Notes: generated by a model not told the origin, from the letters alone. Positions 14,801 to 29,147 are shown, numbered from the stretch's first letter. The stretch: 64,000 nt of DNA from Mesaphorura yosii (GCA_009869945.1 WIXG01000089.1:1-64000), one strand, 5' to 3'. Program-made: numbers and translations.

Positions 14801-17800
14801 TGAGCAGCCAGCTCAAGCGCGGAATAAATGCTGGAAACTCCTAATAATAAGACAAAACTTAAATGCGACCTTAACTCTCTAACAAAATTGTACCTCAACA
14901 ATTTCATAGCTCCTTTTTAGTCATTATGCCCTTGGAGAAGTTTGAACTTAACTTTCTACTACTATTATTGGCATTGTATCGGTATTAAATAAATACGCTT
15001 CAATTGCGACCTGCTCAGCTTTGAGCGAAATGCGAAATTTCAATTACATCAAATAATGGAACCTATTTTATTTACAAGGGAGTTCGGCTCGACCGCCTGG
15101 TCTGGATTTGCACGGCTTTAAATATTAAAGTACAAGATTTCCAAAAGACCTTTCTTAGAAACTAGGACTAAGGAGAATCGCCACGGTTACGAATGATGCA
15201 AGACAATTTTTTATACGTCAAGATTATGATAACCTTGTGAAGACAGATCAAATTGTGTAGAATTTGCGAAACATAATTTTATAAGCTCTTTACACTTATA
15301 ACATGCAACAGCACATAAGCACAGACTTGTCCTTATATCTTCCTTTCATGTTGGTGCTCGTGGCAGGGTACAATACTGTGAAAGATGGTGAGGTGATCAA
15401 AGTTAGCACATCAGACATCGAATAAAGTGTGTATCACTCGAATTAACAGGTTCTTTATCCCTGACAATACAGCACATACAGTATTATGCGATTGCACAAT
15501 TCACTGCAACTGCAGTATAATTGTCGCTCTTACGTAATCGTGAGACGAAAACTAGTTTATAACTGGCATCTGTGCAAGTTAAACATGTTGCAAAATAAAG
15601 TATTAACCAGCCACCTACAGCTTCGCTGCAACCACATGATCAGATGCTCAGACAAGAAACCGCTAACAAATGGACCCGTCGTGTGTGATCCATCTAGGCA
15701 GGCGTCTGCTCATTTGAGTATGGACTCCCGCGTCCCTCAAGAGACAGTGGAAGTGGTTTCTCTTTCGGTGGGAATTAGGCCAGATAAGTGCGCGAGACTC
15801 TTCCAAGCCTCAAAGCATTTCCATGTCACGAATGTCGTGAATTTAATAAAATTCTGTTACACTCAAACATGCAGGCGAACATGTGAAATCCATCAGTCTA
15901 ATTTAAAGTAAAATTCGTACTATTTACTTTATTTAGACATTTACCACTGTGGGCCGTAATTTCGCTTTAGTGAAGTTATGGGCTTCGTTTGAGCTCTGAG
16001 GCTTTATGAGCAATTTGGAGAATGAAGACTATCCGCTCAGGGCCAATTTTAGGACTAGTTTAAAACTAAAGTGCCCGTACTTACTAAATAATCCACAATT
16101 GGACGAACGGATTAGTATGTAATCTGACAACCAACCTACTGACTGCTGACCTGCTGAATCATTCGTTTGAAAGTCAGCGAGTCGAGTCACAATCAATAGC
16201 ACACCTGTGCCGTTTGTGGTTGTCCATCCCGTTTACGATGTGCTAATGCATGTATTGACACATCGATCTTAAGCATCCAATTTCGCAAGTATAAAGTCTT
16301 GAACTTGTGACTTTTAATCAGACCACCAGTCACTGCAAAATAATGAGCTAAATTAGCTCATTAACAAAAGCAATGACAAGAGCATGTCCCAGTCTCACTT
16401 GAGAAGGTCTTGTGGATAGAGTAATTTGAAATCCAATAACTTTGTCTTTCGTTTGAGAACGAATACATAGTGAGACGAGTGAAAGACAAACGAATTTTTC
16501 CTATTTGAATTATTTACAAACTTGAAAGAAAGGAAATGCAATCAAAAACCTGACGATGAGAAATATCATGGCGGTCGGTATGCCCTGCAATAAGCGACAC
16601 GCAATACTTCATGGATACTTTAATGGCCCGTCTTCCCGGTCTCCCCGTTACCCACCGAACGTCGGTTAAAACCGATTGAATATTTGATCCTCGTCCGTAT
16701 TCACATTCCTTTAAACGGCTTGTGACGCTTGTGGACAGTCGCCTGTCCTTCCCCAGAACTATCCAAGCTGTCTGACGTGTTCTTAATTGCATGAGTCACA
16801 GCCGACACATTCAGTTTACGCATGCAACAAGAAAATCAATTGAACCGTTGTTAATTATTAAGTGTTCCTTCTGCCATTGTCGTAATCGTTTTAGTCAAGA
16901 AATCGTATGTCACTTCTTATGCAGGTATTAAGACATTTGCCAAGGACATTAGAAAGATCACAGGTCTTCATTTCACCGATTTCAAAAAATTATATGGGAA
17001 CAAAGTACACGTCATCGTATAATCGATGCACTTGATTACACAGGAGGCAATGTCCGATATCTGACCATGCCCGGAACTGCGGGAACATTGAATAAACACC
17101 AGAGCTAAACGCTAGTGCTAGCAGGAATTTGCTACCCTCCTTTTATTTAGTAATGCGATGCATCTTGAATGTCACACGTTTTGTTTTTCGCAATAGGATT
17201 GTGTTAGAATGAATCAATGATTACGGACTTTCTCAATGCATCGCTTGTTCAGAAATTGAGTTCTCACAGCAGCGGGGCTATTCTGTTGGGATTGATGGCA
17301 TTAAATGCAGGCTGTTTTGAAGCACGTCAATTACCTTTTCCCATGAAACACGTTAATGGACAAATACAGTGTATCAAGGAAATTACTGTAGCGAAATTCC
17401 CTTCTGCAGTGAACAATTTTATTGTTACACTTACAGTCAATTCAACTGCTGATAAAAAAGAAACATCAAAACGGGTCACCTCTTCGTGAGGGAAGATCAG
17501 CTCTAGTTTTAACGGTAAAAGACAGACTGCAGCCATGCAACATATTTAGCAACGCTATATTGTAAAGACGAAGCGAAGCCCAACGCATTGTGATTTAAGT
17601 TGTATAAATGTGCCACAGAAACATAATTGCTGCTTTCGAGTATTCATGTTCATTGCCAGTCCCAATGCACGATTCCAGCCCAGGTACCTTGTGTCATGTC
17701 ATTTCGGAATATAAACACACGCCGGACGTATTAGCAAATGTAAATAACACCCGCTTCAAAATCACAAGCTGCTCTTAATTTAAGTACGCCACCATGCCGC

Positions 17801-20800
17801 AGCCGCATGCATGCGTGATAGGGATTTCAGGACTCTGCTATGCTGTGTAGGCGTCCGTCCCCAAATGTAGTTTTACTGGTATATGATTCCGAAATTATTC
17901 CTTCAAGCTGCTTAAATTCTACATGTCTAATTATAATGAGTCACTCCAATGACTGAATGTAATTCAACACAATGCACAATCCTAAATTCTTTAACGTATG
18001 TAACGCTTTCTGGCTGCGGTGATGATGATAAGAGTGATGGATCATACCAAGGGTAGGTTAACTATTAATGTAAAAATAATGTGAATGACGTCGTCCAACC
18101 AGAAAATATAGGGAAGAGATATAATGCTCTAGGGCAGGCATTTAAATTGCGAATTTATACCGCTACGATGTATGTGTATTATCTTTCGCTAAATCTATCC
18201 CCGCTAAATTCGTGGGAAGGAAAACAATCTGTGCTGCCACACAATTGAAAAATAAAAAGTTGAGTATAAACTGATGTGACCATTTCCCTCTTTCTGGTAT
18301 AAAATGGGTTTAACTGAAGAAAATTAAGATATTTTTTCCATGAAAGGCATATGCTCACATTATGTGGTTTTTGAAGTACTGCGAAATCACGCGCCGATGT
18401 TGTGTTGAGCTTTGGACTCCGTATACGCCTAAGCAAAGAAAGTCTACGATCCAGACTGAAACCGCTTTTTTGTCAATATGGTCGAAAAAGTGTTTGGCTC
18501 CGTTTTCTCTCAAAACACATGTCTCAGGTTGCAACTAGTCGATGTGGTCTTACATATGTATGTATGCATTTACTGCATGTTTGATATTAACTCCACCAAA
18601 GTTAAGGACTAGTCTTATAATTCCAGACGCAGAGAGCATTTTGCAAACATTCGCAAGGCTTCACAGAACCTTTACAGAAATCTTCAATAATAACGAGATG
18701 AAAGGATTTTCTTGTTGACAAATGTTGCCATAATCTCATTTAAATTCGGATTTTCACATATTTGCAAGATTTATTCGCAAGATAGGACAAAAATTTGTCC
18801 TTCGTAATTCGCGTTAAATTGTGTACGTAGTTGTTGATACAATGAGTTTGCACTTGGCAACGAAGGTCAGAATGGTACAAGAGCAGACCTTAGAAAAAAG
18901 GAAGTGATCCTTTTTCGAACTTTCCTTGACCCGGCTCAGCACTTGTTGAACAAACCAACAATTCGACTCAAATTAAAATACCGTTTTGATTTAGGTTTCA
19001 TTCCGGTCGTGACATCATTTGGGCATAAATGGAAACGTTGTTTTGTTGCTATGTATAACCACCTCTCGCTCGACAGTCTCAAGGAAAGGATTTGTTGTTA
19101 TTGCTTCACGTTAGTACATCGTTCATGTGATGATGACTAATCAAAATGCGAAGTACATACTATAAATATGCGTACGGATAATTACACTCACAACTGAATC
19201 AGTTACACAGTCTAATTTAATTCCGACGGTGGATCCAATTTCATGCACGCACACATGCAAAAGTGCGAATTCGCAAACTGACGTCTACTTTTAAACTTTT
19301 ACAGGCGCGTGTAAGATGATGCCAACAACGTGCAACAAACTTCAGCGTGTATGCACAATTCACAAATTGAGGTCTACTCTAAATTCAGAGAAAACATTCG
19401 CCAATTTCCTTGTTCGGCTGGCTGTAACTTCACCTGGACTCAATTGCCTTCCTGGTTCGTGTGCATAAATCTACAAAAAAAACAATCGCGGACTTTCTTT
19501 GTGCATGTTTCATGTTTCGTTTCTTTCCGAAAGTTGTAAACCCAGATTGAAATTTCTGCACTGTAATTATCTGTACTGTATTGGTGCTGCTTGCTATCTT
19601 GGAATTAATATTTTATGAGAGCTCTTTCCTCAAACATTAAAATCATCCGACGAGCGACATGAAATTATACATCGTAAAATAACGTTAAAAATGGAACACA
19701 AGACTTAGGGCATGAACCGGGTTTCTGCTTCCTCGTCTGCCATTCGGATTGTTTCTCACACACCGACCGACTAACGGATAATTCTGTGACCTACCTCCTC
19801 AACGCGTTATTTCTAGTTCAGACAATGAAAATTGAACTAATTTCTCAACCTAAATGTAAGTGCATTTAGTCTAACACCTCAAATACGAAGCTTGTGCATG
19901 GTTTCTTATCTGCGTCGTATTCCTCTGAAATCCTCCGTCCAAGGTCAAAAATTCCAAAGATGTCAGCATTCAATGTATTATTACAGCTAAAATGCAGAGG
20001 TACGGAAGAGCATGTCATGACTCACAAGATTTCGTCAGTAATTTGTAAGCTTCTAAGCACATTAGTCATTTGTTTCAAAAACATCCGCAGCTGGTTACGA
20101 TTACTGATAGCACACAGCATACAAAACACAAGTGCAAGCGCAATGAGATATATACAAATGCAACACCATTACCAAAATAAATAAGAGCAAGTTGTCATAA
20201 TGGAAATTTAGATAAAGTCCAATGCACGACTAATCAGCATGACTACTTTACTTTCCTGACATTAGTCGCCGTGGATTTTTCTCGCAAGTTCCATACATGT
20301 GCGAGCAACAACCGAACCCCTTATCTGCTAACTGACGCCTAATCGACAAACCGTTATCCGTGTCTGTCATGAAATTGGAAGCTGACGTAGTACTCCGTGA
20401 TAGTGATGTCTAGCGTGGGAAGTTGAGAAAGGAAGATATGAGTAGTGCCTGCAATATGTTTGCAGTGAGAAATTTTGCTTTCCATTCTACTTTACTTGCA
20501 GCTTTTGGAAAACGCCTTTGTTATTCATATTATGAGAAACAGTTCGATGAAATTAACTTTGCTAATTTTGAAAAAGGATATATAGAAATAAAACTGTTAT
20601 CATTATGATTATGACAAATCAATTTAAGAATCTCAAAAAAAATTATTTCTGAACACATTTATGTTGAAACTTGCAACATGAAGACACTACGCCAAAGCGT
20701 CATATGCTACACACGTGAAATAGGAAACGAGAAGGCGCAAGCCGTTAACTCGGGCTTAAAGCAATTCTTGAAGTTGAAGTTTTATTTTAGGTTCATGGTT

Positions 20801-21804
20801 GATGACCTCCATACGGTCTTACGGCCTTACTCGTTGTCCCAACGTCAAACCTTCGATTTTAGGCATGATTGCCCATTACTCTCAACGTCTCGCTACATTC
20901 AGAAATTCGAATGAAGGGAAAGTCAACAACTGTCTAGCAATTCCACGGCAACTGGAAATTTTGTTCTTGAATTAATGCTTGGTGCTTGAAAATGATGATT
21001 TCATGCTGGCAGATCGTAAGCGGTACCGGAAATGCGATTGAGATTATGGGTCTTTGGAAAATTTGCGATTCAGGAATAATGTCGTTGAATTTAATCTAAG
21101 CGCGTAGTCGCCCACCGAGAGCTATTTCCTATATCGTTTCCAGTCTGGTGGGACGTAATAAGGCTAACGGGTATGTTTTCCAATAAGATGAAGTCAAAGG
21201 GACACCATGACCTCAAGGCCCAACGCGACCTTTCGTTGTCTGTCTGTTTGTTCTCATTCACAAAAATAAAGTAATGATTAACTGAAGTAATTACACCTCC
21301 TACGTGAAACCCGTGTGACAATTTAACGATTTCTTTACCATTTCACGAAACGTGCTCCCCGTGTACAGGTTCCGCGCATTTCCTTCCTTGTGTCAATTTA
21401 TCATAATTGGTATTGTGAACTGTCTAATTACTCTCATTGATTTGATTCAGTCGTATGCAGTCGTATAGATTTTTGAATCCTCGTGCACGAACGGAACAGG
21501 AAGCGATCCGTAATTGCTACTTGATACCGAATGTTTTCTTTAAAATGTCTATGACGACTGAGGGCTGGGTACCATTCATTTATCAGAATTTCGGTTCAAT
21601 TATTCAGATCTAATTAATGGGTACCGGTTTGACGTAGAACTGGACAGTAATTAAACGTACCCTAAATCCCACGCGTGTAGTTTACGAAATGGGGGTCAAT
21701 TAGTTTCTGTTTCTTTGTTTACAGTAGAATAAGCGATGTGTTGAAAGAGTTCAAATTGTGTGACGTACCTTTGGTCTGTAGAGCCACTTCCTGAGGGAAT
21801 TCAT
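8900..21804 (-). CDS. LST2: Lateral signaling target protein 2 (ZFYVE28/LST-2), FYVE-finger negative regulator of EGFR signalling
   Basis: Family knowledge: LST-2/ZFYVE28 is an endosomal protein that promotes EGF-receptor degradation; its FYVE finger binds PI3P. Nine coding exons, minus strand: 21804-21769, 11942-11796, 11724-11628, 11565-11531, 11443-11151, 11061-9760, 9688-9569, 9496-9106, 9034-8900. They total 852 codons including stop (851 aa, near the vertebrate length). The conserved N-terminus starts [12 protein letters not shown] and continues [10 protein letters not shown]. The conserved helical region spans about residues 1-260. A long acidic Ser-rich linker follows (about 290-670), then the conserved block [20 protein letters not shown]. 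The FYVE finger is at about 777-839: WVPD, RRHHCR at 798-803, eight zinc cysteines (786, 789, 802, 805, 810, 813, 832, 835) and RVC. Lys86, in the AKFP motif, aligns with the lysine reported as monoubiquitinated in human LST2. The start rests on the MN-x3-KWLY match. Confidence 0.93.
11943..21768 (-). other. LST-2 intron 1, about 9.8 kb
   Basis: This intron separates the 36-nt first coding exon from exon 2. The donor is CCAAAG|GTACGT (minus strand, 21769/21768) and the acceptor TTTCAG|AGGACA (11943/11942); phase 0. I find no nested gene. Open frames inside, such as 15486-15911 (plus) and 16514-16792 (minus), have no recognisable domain. Its size, against 62-89 nt for the other introns of this gene, suggests regulatory content that I cannot read from sequence. 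Confidence 0.75.
16341..16363. repeat. Perfect 11-bp palindrome with 1-nt loop inside LST-2 intron 1
   Basis: TAATGAGCTAA, a single A, then the exact reverse complement. No other feature is attached to it. Confidence 0.8.
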
Positions 21805-24800
21805 GTTTAGCTTGGCCCGTGCAGAAGAACGGAAGGATGATAGAGACGCCAGGATAAATCTTTTTTGACAGAAACTGTAATCTTGAATTTTGTGGACTGA
21901 GCTTTCTCCAAAACTCAAGCTGCTTGAATTGAATGATGTCACTTGGGATACCGTGTCTTGTAACTCTTGTATCGACCTATATCTTGAATTAAAGTCGAAG
22001 AAGTCGAAGTTGTGCTGCTCTACAATCAGCTCGGTGATTGTGGAATATCGTCAAACTCGTCTGGGCTGAATGAATGCTCAGTTTTTGTACTGTGGGTCTA
22101 TTAATTCTTCAGGTCTACCTGGACGAAATAATTCGACTTATCATCAATCAGGATCACTGATTTGATTTCCTTGCTGACGAAGTTCCAATTCAGATAGCAC
22201 ACAAGGAAGTAGATGCTGCTCAGACAAAAAGAATATAAGGCAACACATTAATTAAAGGTGACACGAAGCACTCACAATTGGTTTCTAACAAGTGCTAGTT
22301 AGTTCTGGTTGTGGGTTTATTTACTGTGTGAATTTATTGGTCCGACTTTCCTGAACACAAGTTAAAAAATTCAGTTTGGCTATCGCTGTCGCTTGCAGTT
22401 TCGTGTTTGCATCAACAGCTGGGATTTTAACTTAACTGCTACTCGTTGGTTTTACGTTTGGGGTTTTGTGCGCTGTGCGTATTAAATTTTACTATATTTA
22501 GCTCGGGTGTGACTTATCGTTAGTAATATGACTCTTGCGAGTTACGACTTTGTAATATGTACAAGTATCACGGTAATTAAACTAAACCAGCTAAGTTTTG
22601 GTACCACCGTCATTCCCATCTAATTTGAAGTTACACAATTAGACTTACTCTTTCTACAGCTCTTCAGGTATTCGACTCCAACCTCAAGCAGCAATTATAT
22701 GAACAGTTAATTGAATGGTGATGACTTGGCTCGCGAAATTCCAAACTGGAGATGTAGATATGAAAACTAAAGCACTGCTGACGTGACTAGCCACATTAAC
22801 TGTTCGTCGACCACTTGACATCGAAAAACCGTTTCCCAAGTCGGAAATTTGTATTAGTCTTTGTGACCATTTTAGTTAGATGATCCAACTTGACGATGTC
22901 ACCGATGTCCCGAAGTTTTGCCCAACATTTGTACAGTTTGTTCTGGTGTTGTGCGTTGACGACGAATTTCAGTACTTTAGTTGTTAAAGTTAAAATTACA
23001 TTAATTTAATAATATATTAATAGACTTTCTACTTTTTAACTGCAACTAGTTGTTCTTGCCACACTTGTGACTGCGACGTAATAACGTAATGAAACTCTCT
23101 CTCGTGCTCTGGCTGTGTATCCTCGTCGTCAATACGATACGATGATGGCAAGAATTAGAATTAAAAATTGCAATAACAATGAACACAGTTGCAATTGTTG
23201 CCAGTTAGACGTACTTGACTCATATTACGGGCTGAAGTTATACAACAATGCAATCACAATGTTGCTCTGCGTTGCTGGCGCACAGGAGACTGTTGAGTGA
23301 ATATTAATTCTCACTTTAACTTCAACTTTAACTGTACTGCAACGCAGCGTACGCTATTTTGACTTGATCATCGTCGACTTGTTTTCGTTATTGTAATTTA
23401 CCAACTGCACTGCTGACTGCGCTCTCGCCCAACTCACGACGGTGTGGTGCTGGTGTGGATTTCATTGGTATTCTTCATCTCTCGATCTCCTCGTATTCAC
23501 CAACAGTACAACTTCACGTCTTTCTTCTATTGTGCCATTCCTCATTCGATGTACAGGCTATATGTTGCTCCAAGTACTATCTGTTCTTTTCTTGGTATCT
23601 TGCCGTGGCGGTGGTTCGCGTATGTACGTAAACGTGAGAAGAACCATCCGTACCGTATGCAGCAAATTACAATTTCACAAAGACTTTGCATTGCCATCCG
23701 TGATGAAGGAATAATACAAGTCGCAAACTCGCAAAAGGGTTAAGTTAGCAATAGACCGTGGAGTAATCCCAAAGGGGGTGCGAATTAAGCAAAAGCAAAG
23801 TCTGGCTTGTTGATCATCAACACATCATTCTGTGGTAATCACAGGCTCTATCAGACCGAGGCAGACCAGCCGTGTTAAGCACGTCGCTTAGCATTTGTCT
23901 TCTCTCTGCTCTTTTGTCAATTTTTTGCAATAACCCAGTCAATGCGAACTGAAAAAAAGCATGGAAGCTCAACTTAATTTGGCTGTGAGGCGACCTGGTT
24001 TGCAAAAAATAAACAGGATTGAGGTGCTAAGGTTGGTTGACGATGACAATGAGTAGGTTGGCAGGCTCCACTCAGATTTTACTGCCTCCTGGACTTTGAA
24101 TAACCAATTTTCATGCTAATAATCCAAGTCATGTCTATTGGTTGGAGCAATAACGATGAATATCTTTCACGTTGCACGCCAAAATGGCAGGAGATTCAGA
24201 TGCATGACACTCCTTTGTATTTCGCATGTGGCCGCGAGTTTGTGCTACCAATGCAATGGACTTCAGCCCGTCATAAATATTTAAAGCACTCACAAACATG
24301 CGGTTAGAAGCACAGAAACAAAGTAAATGACAGTATTCCACGCTGCATTTCAATACACTCTTCAGGTGAGGTGATGGTATGGCGTGCCATTGAAACACGG
24401 CGAAGATCCAATGAAATGAGGATTCTTAAACGTGCTCTTTGTTGATGATGTGGCTGCGATTGGTGTGTTCAAGGCTTTGCATATTCCATTATAAATTCCA
24501 AAAATCAACCTATCACTTTACACAAACAGCACGAGAGCAAAGTAAATGTACACAAATATTTCGCACGCTCGGTCGTCAAGAATTCAGCCAAGTCAAGCCA
24601 AAGAATCAGCGTGGCAACGCTTGCGCTGGGCTGTTTGTTCGAACTTGAGGCGACTTCTCTCAAATTGTGCTGTGAAGAGAAGCACCCTGCCTGTCCGCAC
24701 GCCTTGAAATTACTTTAAAATGCAATTGCATTTCCTTTGACATAACTGTAACGGATTTTTACTAAATGCGTTAGACGGTTTACCACAGAAATTGAATGTA

Positions 24801-27232
24801 GAGCGTAAGCGTAATCACCTCTTGGCATGCAGCTCATAAAATTGCCAATTACAAATTGAACCATTTTATCAGATTGTTGTTCGCATAACCTGAGCATTAC
24901 CAAGCAGAAATCCTCCGTGTTGAATAAACAGAGAATGCAGCAACACGCAAAAAAGTTTGAAGTAAATAAGACTTCGCAGCTGATGATAGCAACATAGAGA
25001 ATGGCAAGGCGAGAGTCACGCTGCAATTACGAGTGAGGATGCGGATGAGATACACAATGCACACATGCTCAGTACGAGTACAGCCTTAAATTCGCACATG
25101 ACAAGGTACGGCGTTGCCAAATCGCATGTTTTCGCAGGCTACGCTACGGCCCAGCGAGGACAATGTATACGAGGTTCGATATGTGCGGATACAGAGGCAC
25201 TAGTTATATTGCAAAAAAGTTGCAAACGGCAACGCTCTCGCAATGTAAGACGCAGATTACGCATTCTAGTGTTGAATCTGAACATTTTCACGCAAAAGTC
25301 CTTTGGCTCGTGGATTCTCCACAGATGTTTGAGTTTGCAGTCGTTGACGAAGCTTTGACGCTTTGTGCATGTTCTTGAATCAAAGTTTGGCATTAACTTG
25401 TGCACAAAATCTATGAACTATGAATATTGGAATGAGGCTTACCATCTCAAACGGGAAGAGTGCGAAACTTCTTCCCAGACAACAAAAATTGTTTTCCTCA
25501 TTTCTGACTTCTTTTGATCTTTCCCATCAATTTCAGGAGAATTCACATTGCGTCAAATAACCCGATTTGAAACTCTCGCTTCAGATGAGCCGCCAACTCC
25601 ATTTCTTTTTCATTCAACCTCTATTTTTGAGACTTTTCTTCAAAATATTTTCCCAGGTCATCGGGCGTTTATAAATACAGCAGACAGAGCGTCATTCATT
25701 TGAAGCAATGGCATTTCACTCCATTGCGTGAATGAGATGTACGTATGTTAAGAGACGACAATTATTGCACAAGGATGAACATTTCTCATCGCAATTCTTT
25801 CACCTCAATATTCACGACTGTTCTATGGAATTGGAAATGGGTGAACCGAACCTCCGAAAGTAGGGCAACAATAATAACAATCAAAATAATCATTGAGTTC
25901 GAGACGTAAGAGTAACAAAATGTTTATACCAAAATTGCCTTTGTTTCTTGTTCGGACATGGAAAAATCTTCCAAAGGATGGCCGATGATCGCAAATAAGG
26001 TGACTCATGAATCATGAATCAATAAGTCAGTTGTCCACGCCTACGCGTATGCATGAGCAAAGAAAATAAATGTCCAGACCGATTTGAATCATGCATTCTG
26101 ATTCTTCGCCGTCTGGAAGGAAATTTCCTTGGCATTTGTTTACGTTTGCCTCCATAGGCGAAACATGCAGATTCAGTTCCATTTCAGAGTCAAAACAATC
26201 AGCTTAACTCCAATTTTAATCTAGACTACCAATTTCGTTATTACAATTAGACTGGCGAGCCTTCGGCCGGTCACTCGTAACTACTCAAGTGGATTTAAGC
26301 ACAATTCGTCCGATCATGGCGTGCGGTCAACTCCCAGCAGATCGTAAATGTTTTTAGTTTGCGAGAGGAAACTTCCTTCCAAAATCCAGCGGCCGAAGTC
26401 TGGGCTTGCAATGGCCAGGTGAACTTTGGAATGTCACAATAACAACCCGTTGGTCCTGACTCAATCACAAGTTGCCACAAGTGCGAAAGTATTATATCAA
26501 TGCGATGGGCTAATCAGAGTATGTGCAGCATACATAAGAAGGAATTAACCTGTTATTTAACCTTAGTTGGAAGCTGGCCGGCACAAGTGTTTGCAAATCC
26601 TCTCGGCTGAACATGAAAAACCAATCATATCTGGATTCTATTTTCATCATCGTCAACATCTTTAGCGCAATGTCTCATTCTTTTCAGTAATCCCTACTCC
26701 TTCTGCGATTTGGAAATTTACAGGTCACAAAAGAGTTCGTAACACCGTCTGTGGTATGCTATTGTTTTTGTCAACTCGGTATTCACAAGACAAAACGTGG
26801 TTAATAATCTACGTCTCATACTGTACACGGCTTACAATCAACTTTAAAGATTCAACTCACTTAAGAACGCTGCCCGTCAGACCACTTCAAGAAACATTAA
26901 TTAAAATTATCCTTGCCGTAATAGTCGCTGTTAAAACTAAAAAAAACTGGTCAATTTAATTGAAGAACCGACAAATTGAGAATATGCGTGTACTTTACCG
27001 TGTGCGTGTTGCAAAATACTAGGTCAAGATACTCAGTCAGTCGAAACTATCGGAGAGTTGCTTTTACCATAGCTACAGAAAATAATAGAAAATGCTGACG
27101 GAGCCTGTATCTAATGCTTACATGTGACGATGATAATAATCAAATCACATTGAAAGTGTAATCAGTCACAAGTAATTTTACTGGAACCCTTTTGATTGAT
27201 ATTTTGAACAAATACATCTCAGCATGATGATA
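21805..27232. other. Non-coding region upstream of LST-2
   Basis: This holds the LST-2 5' UTR and presumably its promoter on the minus strand. I could not place a transcription start. Open frames on both strands are short and featureless. There is no RNA gene, tandem array or mobile element that I can support. Confidence 0.45.
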
Positions 27233-27839
27233 TTACAGGTGAGTTTTAGCTTCAGCTGTCTTCACACCAGATCCGCTACCCTGGGATGTGGCTGCACCAT
27301 CTGTCGGACGAACAGCACGAGAAGTCGATGGCACGGGCTCAGTCGCGGTTCCTTGAGCCATGTGAACGTTTTCCTCGGCCGGAATCTCCTGAACACATTC
27401 TCCGCGAAGACAGTCGTCCAGCGCAAAATAATACTGTTTTATGGCATAGTCAACGACCCGTCTATACGGTATGGGAGGATTTGGCCTTGTCGTGGGCTTG
27501 CACGTTTCCACTCTTCTGCTGTTTCTATTGATCTTGACCACACCGAAGCAGAAATTAATGCTTGTCGCTTCCTCCACCTCTTCCACTTCCCCCTTCTCCT
27601 CCTCATCTTCGGATATTATTTTGACAGCGCAGAGTCCTCTTTGAACTGGAGTCTTCTCTTTCTTTTCTCAAGCTCACGTTCGTCAACGCCATAAACCTCG
27701 TTCCAGAGTTGGTTACGCTTGTCGTAGTGATCTTCAGTTGGAATTAAGGACACCAAACCCCTCTTTGCCTTGAATCGGACCACAGGAATCCTGGATCCGC
27801 CTGGCTTCGGATAGTTGGGATTCCAAACCTCATTCGTAG
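27233..27839 (-). CDS. Unidentified protein-like reading frame interrupted by one frame change (partial or decayed)
   Basis: An acceptor-like CTCCCAG precedes 27839. From there one frame is open to a TAA at 27616-27618; it begins TNEVWNPNYPKPGGSRIP and contains a Lys/Arg-rich helix near its end. A second frame, open from 27667 to the TAA at 27233, continues with a Glu-rich stretch, then PNPPIPYRRVVDYAIKQYYF, then a Ser/Thr/Gly-rich tail. The frames overlap by about 50 nt, so one indel, or a very short intron (for example from GTGAGC near 27678), would join them into about 200 residues. A possible upstream exon lies at about 27890-27935. I do not recognise the family. It could be a real gene with an assembly indel, an unrecognised intron or a pseudogene. 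The plus-strand frame over the same bases (27224-27694) looks like its shadow. Confidence 0.4.
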
Positions 27840-29147
27840 CTGGGAGATTTTTTAATTAAATTGTGGTACAGACAACTCCGCTCAATTTTGAATTTTTGCA
27901 GAACTTCGCCCTTCCCAACGTAGTACGTGTAATTTCCTTCCATATTTCACTGCTGGAAGTCCGTTTGACAGTTAAGATTTACGTATCATTTTCGACTGTG
28001 GTACAGAATTCTACCTTTACCTCAGGGAGTTATTCCGAATTGACGTAATAGGAGAAACTGATCCCGAGCTCAAAGTGGTCCAAGCCCCAGACTGGTTTCG
28101 ACTACTCAGCCAGAGAATTCCCAAATAAATGATTGCAAGCAAAACTTGTCCTATTCGTGTGTAAACTTGGTTTGAGCAATGCACATGGAATGCGGAATTA
28201 GAAAGTCAGTTTTAATTTAGCATTTTAAGAAGGCATTCAATTATAGGAGTTCAAGTTGGACTTTGTCCTGCTCTCGCAAAATTTGAGATCGGCTGTATGC
28301 ACTACTACAGTCATAAAGTAAATCAAAAGGCATTGACGTAGTCGGTGTGTCGATTTGAAGTTGTCGGGTCCCAGCTTCTCTTGGATTTGATGGGTCTGAA
28401 CCTCCAACAAAAAGCTGTGTTCACACAAAGTATACCATGACGTGAATTCGATTCTAATAAAATAAATAGAAATTTTGACTTGACATGGAGTGTCCCACCA
28501 TTTTCACCAGGCGATAAGAATGCACGACTCTTGATGCTCGTTCAGGTTTGATTCAAACTTCCAGCATACGCCATGCGGATTGTGGAATTGTGGTATCGCT
28601 CAGTGGGAAGGAGAAAAGGAAGTGTCGAGCCCGAATGTCGTCTCTTTCGTTCGCAGCTTTTCACCGATTCCGATTGAAGAAACTTGATACGTCATTGGAT
28701 AATTTCAGACTTTCAGGAACGTGCCGGTGCGCGGTGGTTTGGATTACTTCCATAGTTTGTTCGCATAACAAAGGTATATGCATCAAAGGCAAAAGTCGCG
28801 ACTGCCATTGAAGCAGACGCACGTAGCACGGCGTGGAAATTGAATAATTGCCTTTGCACACTTGTTGCTAATTACAAGTGCTGGCATTTGTTAGTTTGTA
28901 TTCACAGGGAGCACGACTTCATACAAAAGAAGAGTGGGAGAAATATCAGCCTACCCACAATCTGTCGTACCCCATTATTACCTTCATACTGGGTTTTATT
29001 CCCTGTGACAGGAAGGAAAGGCTACTCTGAAACGATCATACAATATGTCAAGAGATCAAAACAATAATCGCAGCACTTGCTGCTTTCCTCAGGCTGTGGT
29101 GGAGATTACGTGACTAATTACTAATTGAATTACTGCAGAGACCATTC
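27840..29147. other. Intergenic sequence between the 27-kb reading frame and corazonin
   Basis: The minus strand around 28020-28200 has an open stretch with a hydrophobic run (QVLLAIIYLGILWL) ending at a plausible donor CTGAG|GTAAAG at 28022. It might be an upstream exon of the 27-kb reading frame, but the reading phases do not join directly. Otherwise I see nothing supportable. Confidence 0.3.

Noticed and set aside
15486-15911. Plus-strand open frame inside LST-2 intron 1
   Set aside because: No domain, codon pattern or signal sequence; on the opposite strand to the host gene; comparable chance frames occur elsewhere.
27224-27694. Long plus-strand frame of 156 codons
   Set aside because: It is the complement of a more protein-like minus-strand frame and is rich in Ser, Leu and Phe, as expected for an antisense shadow.
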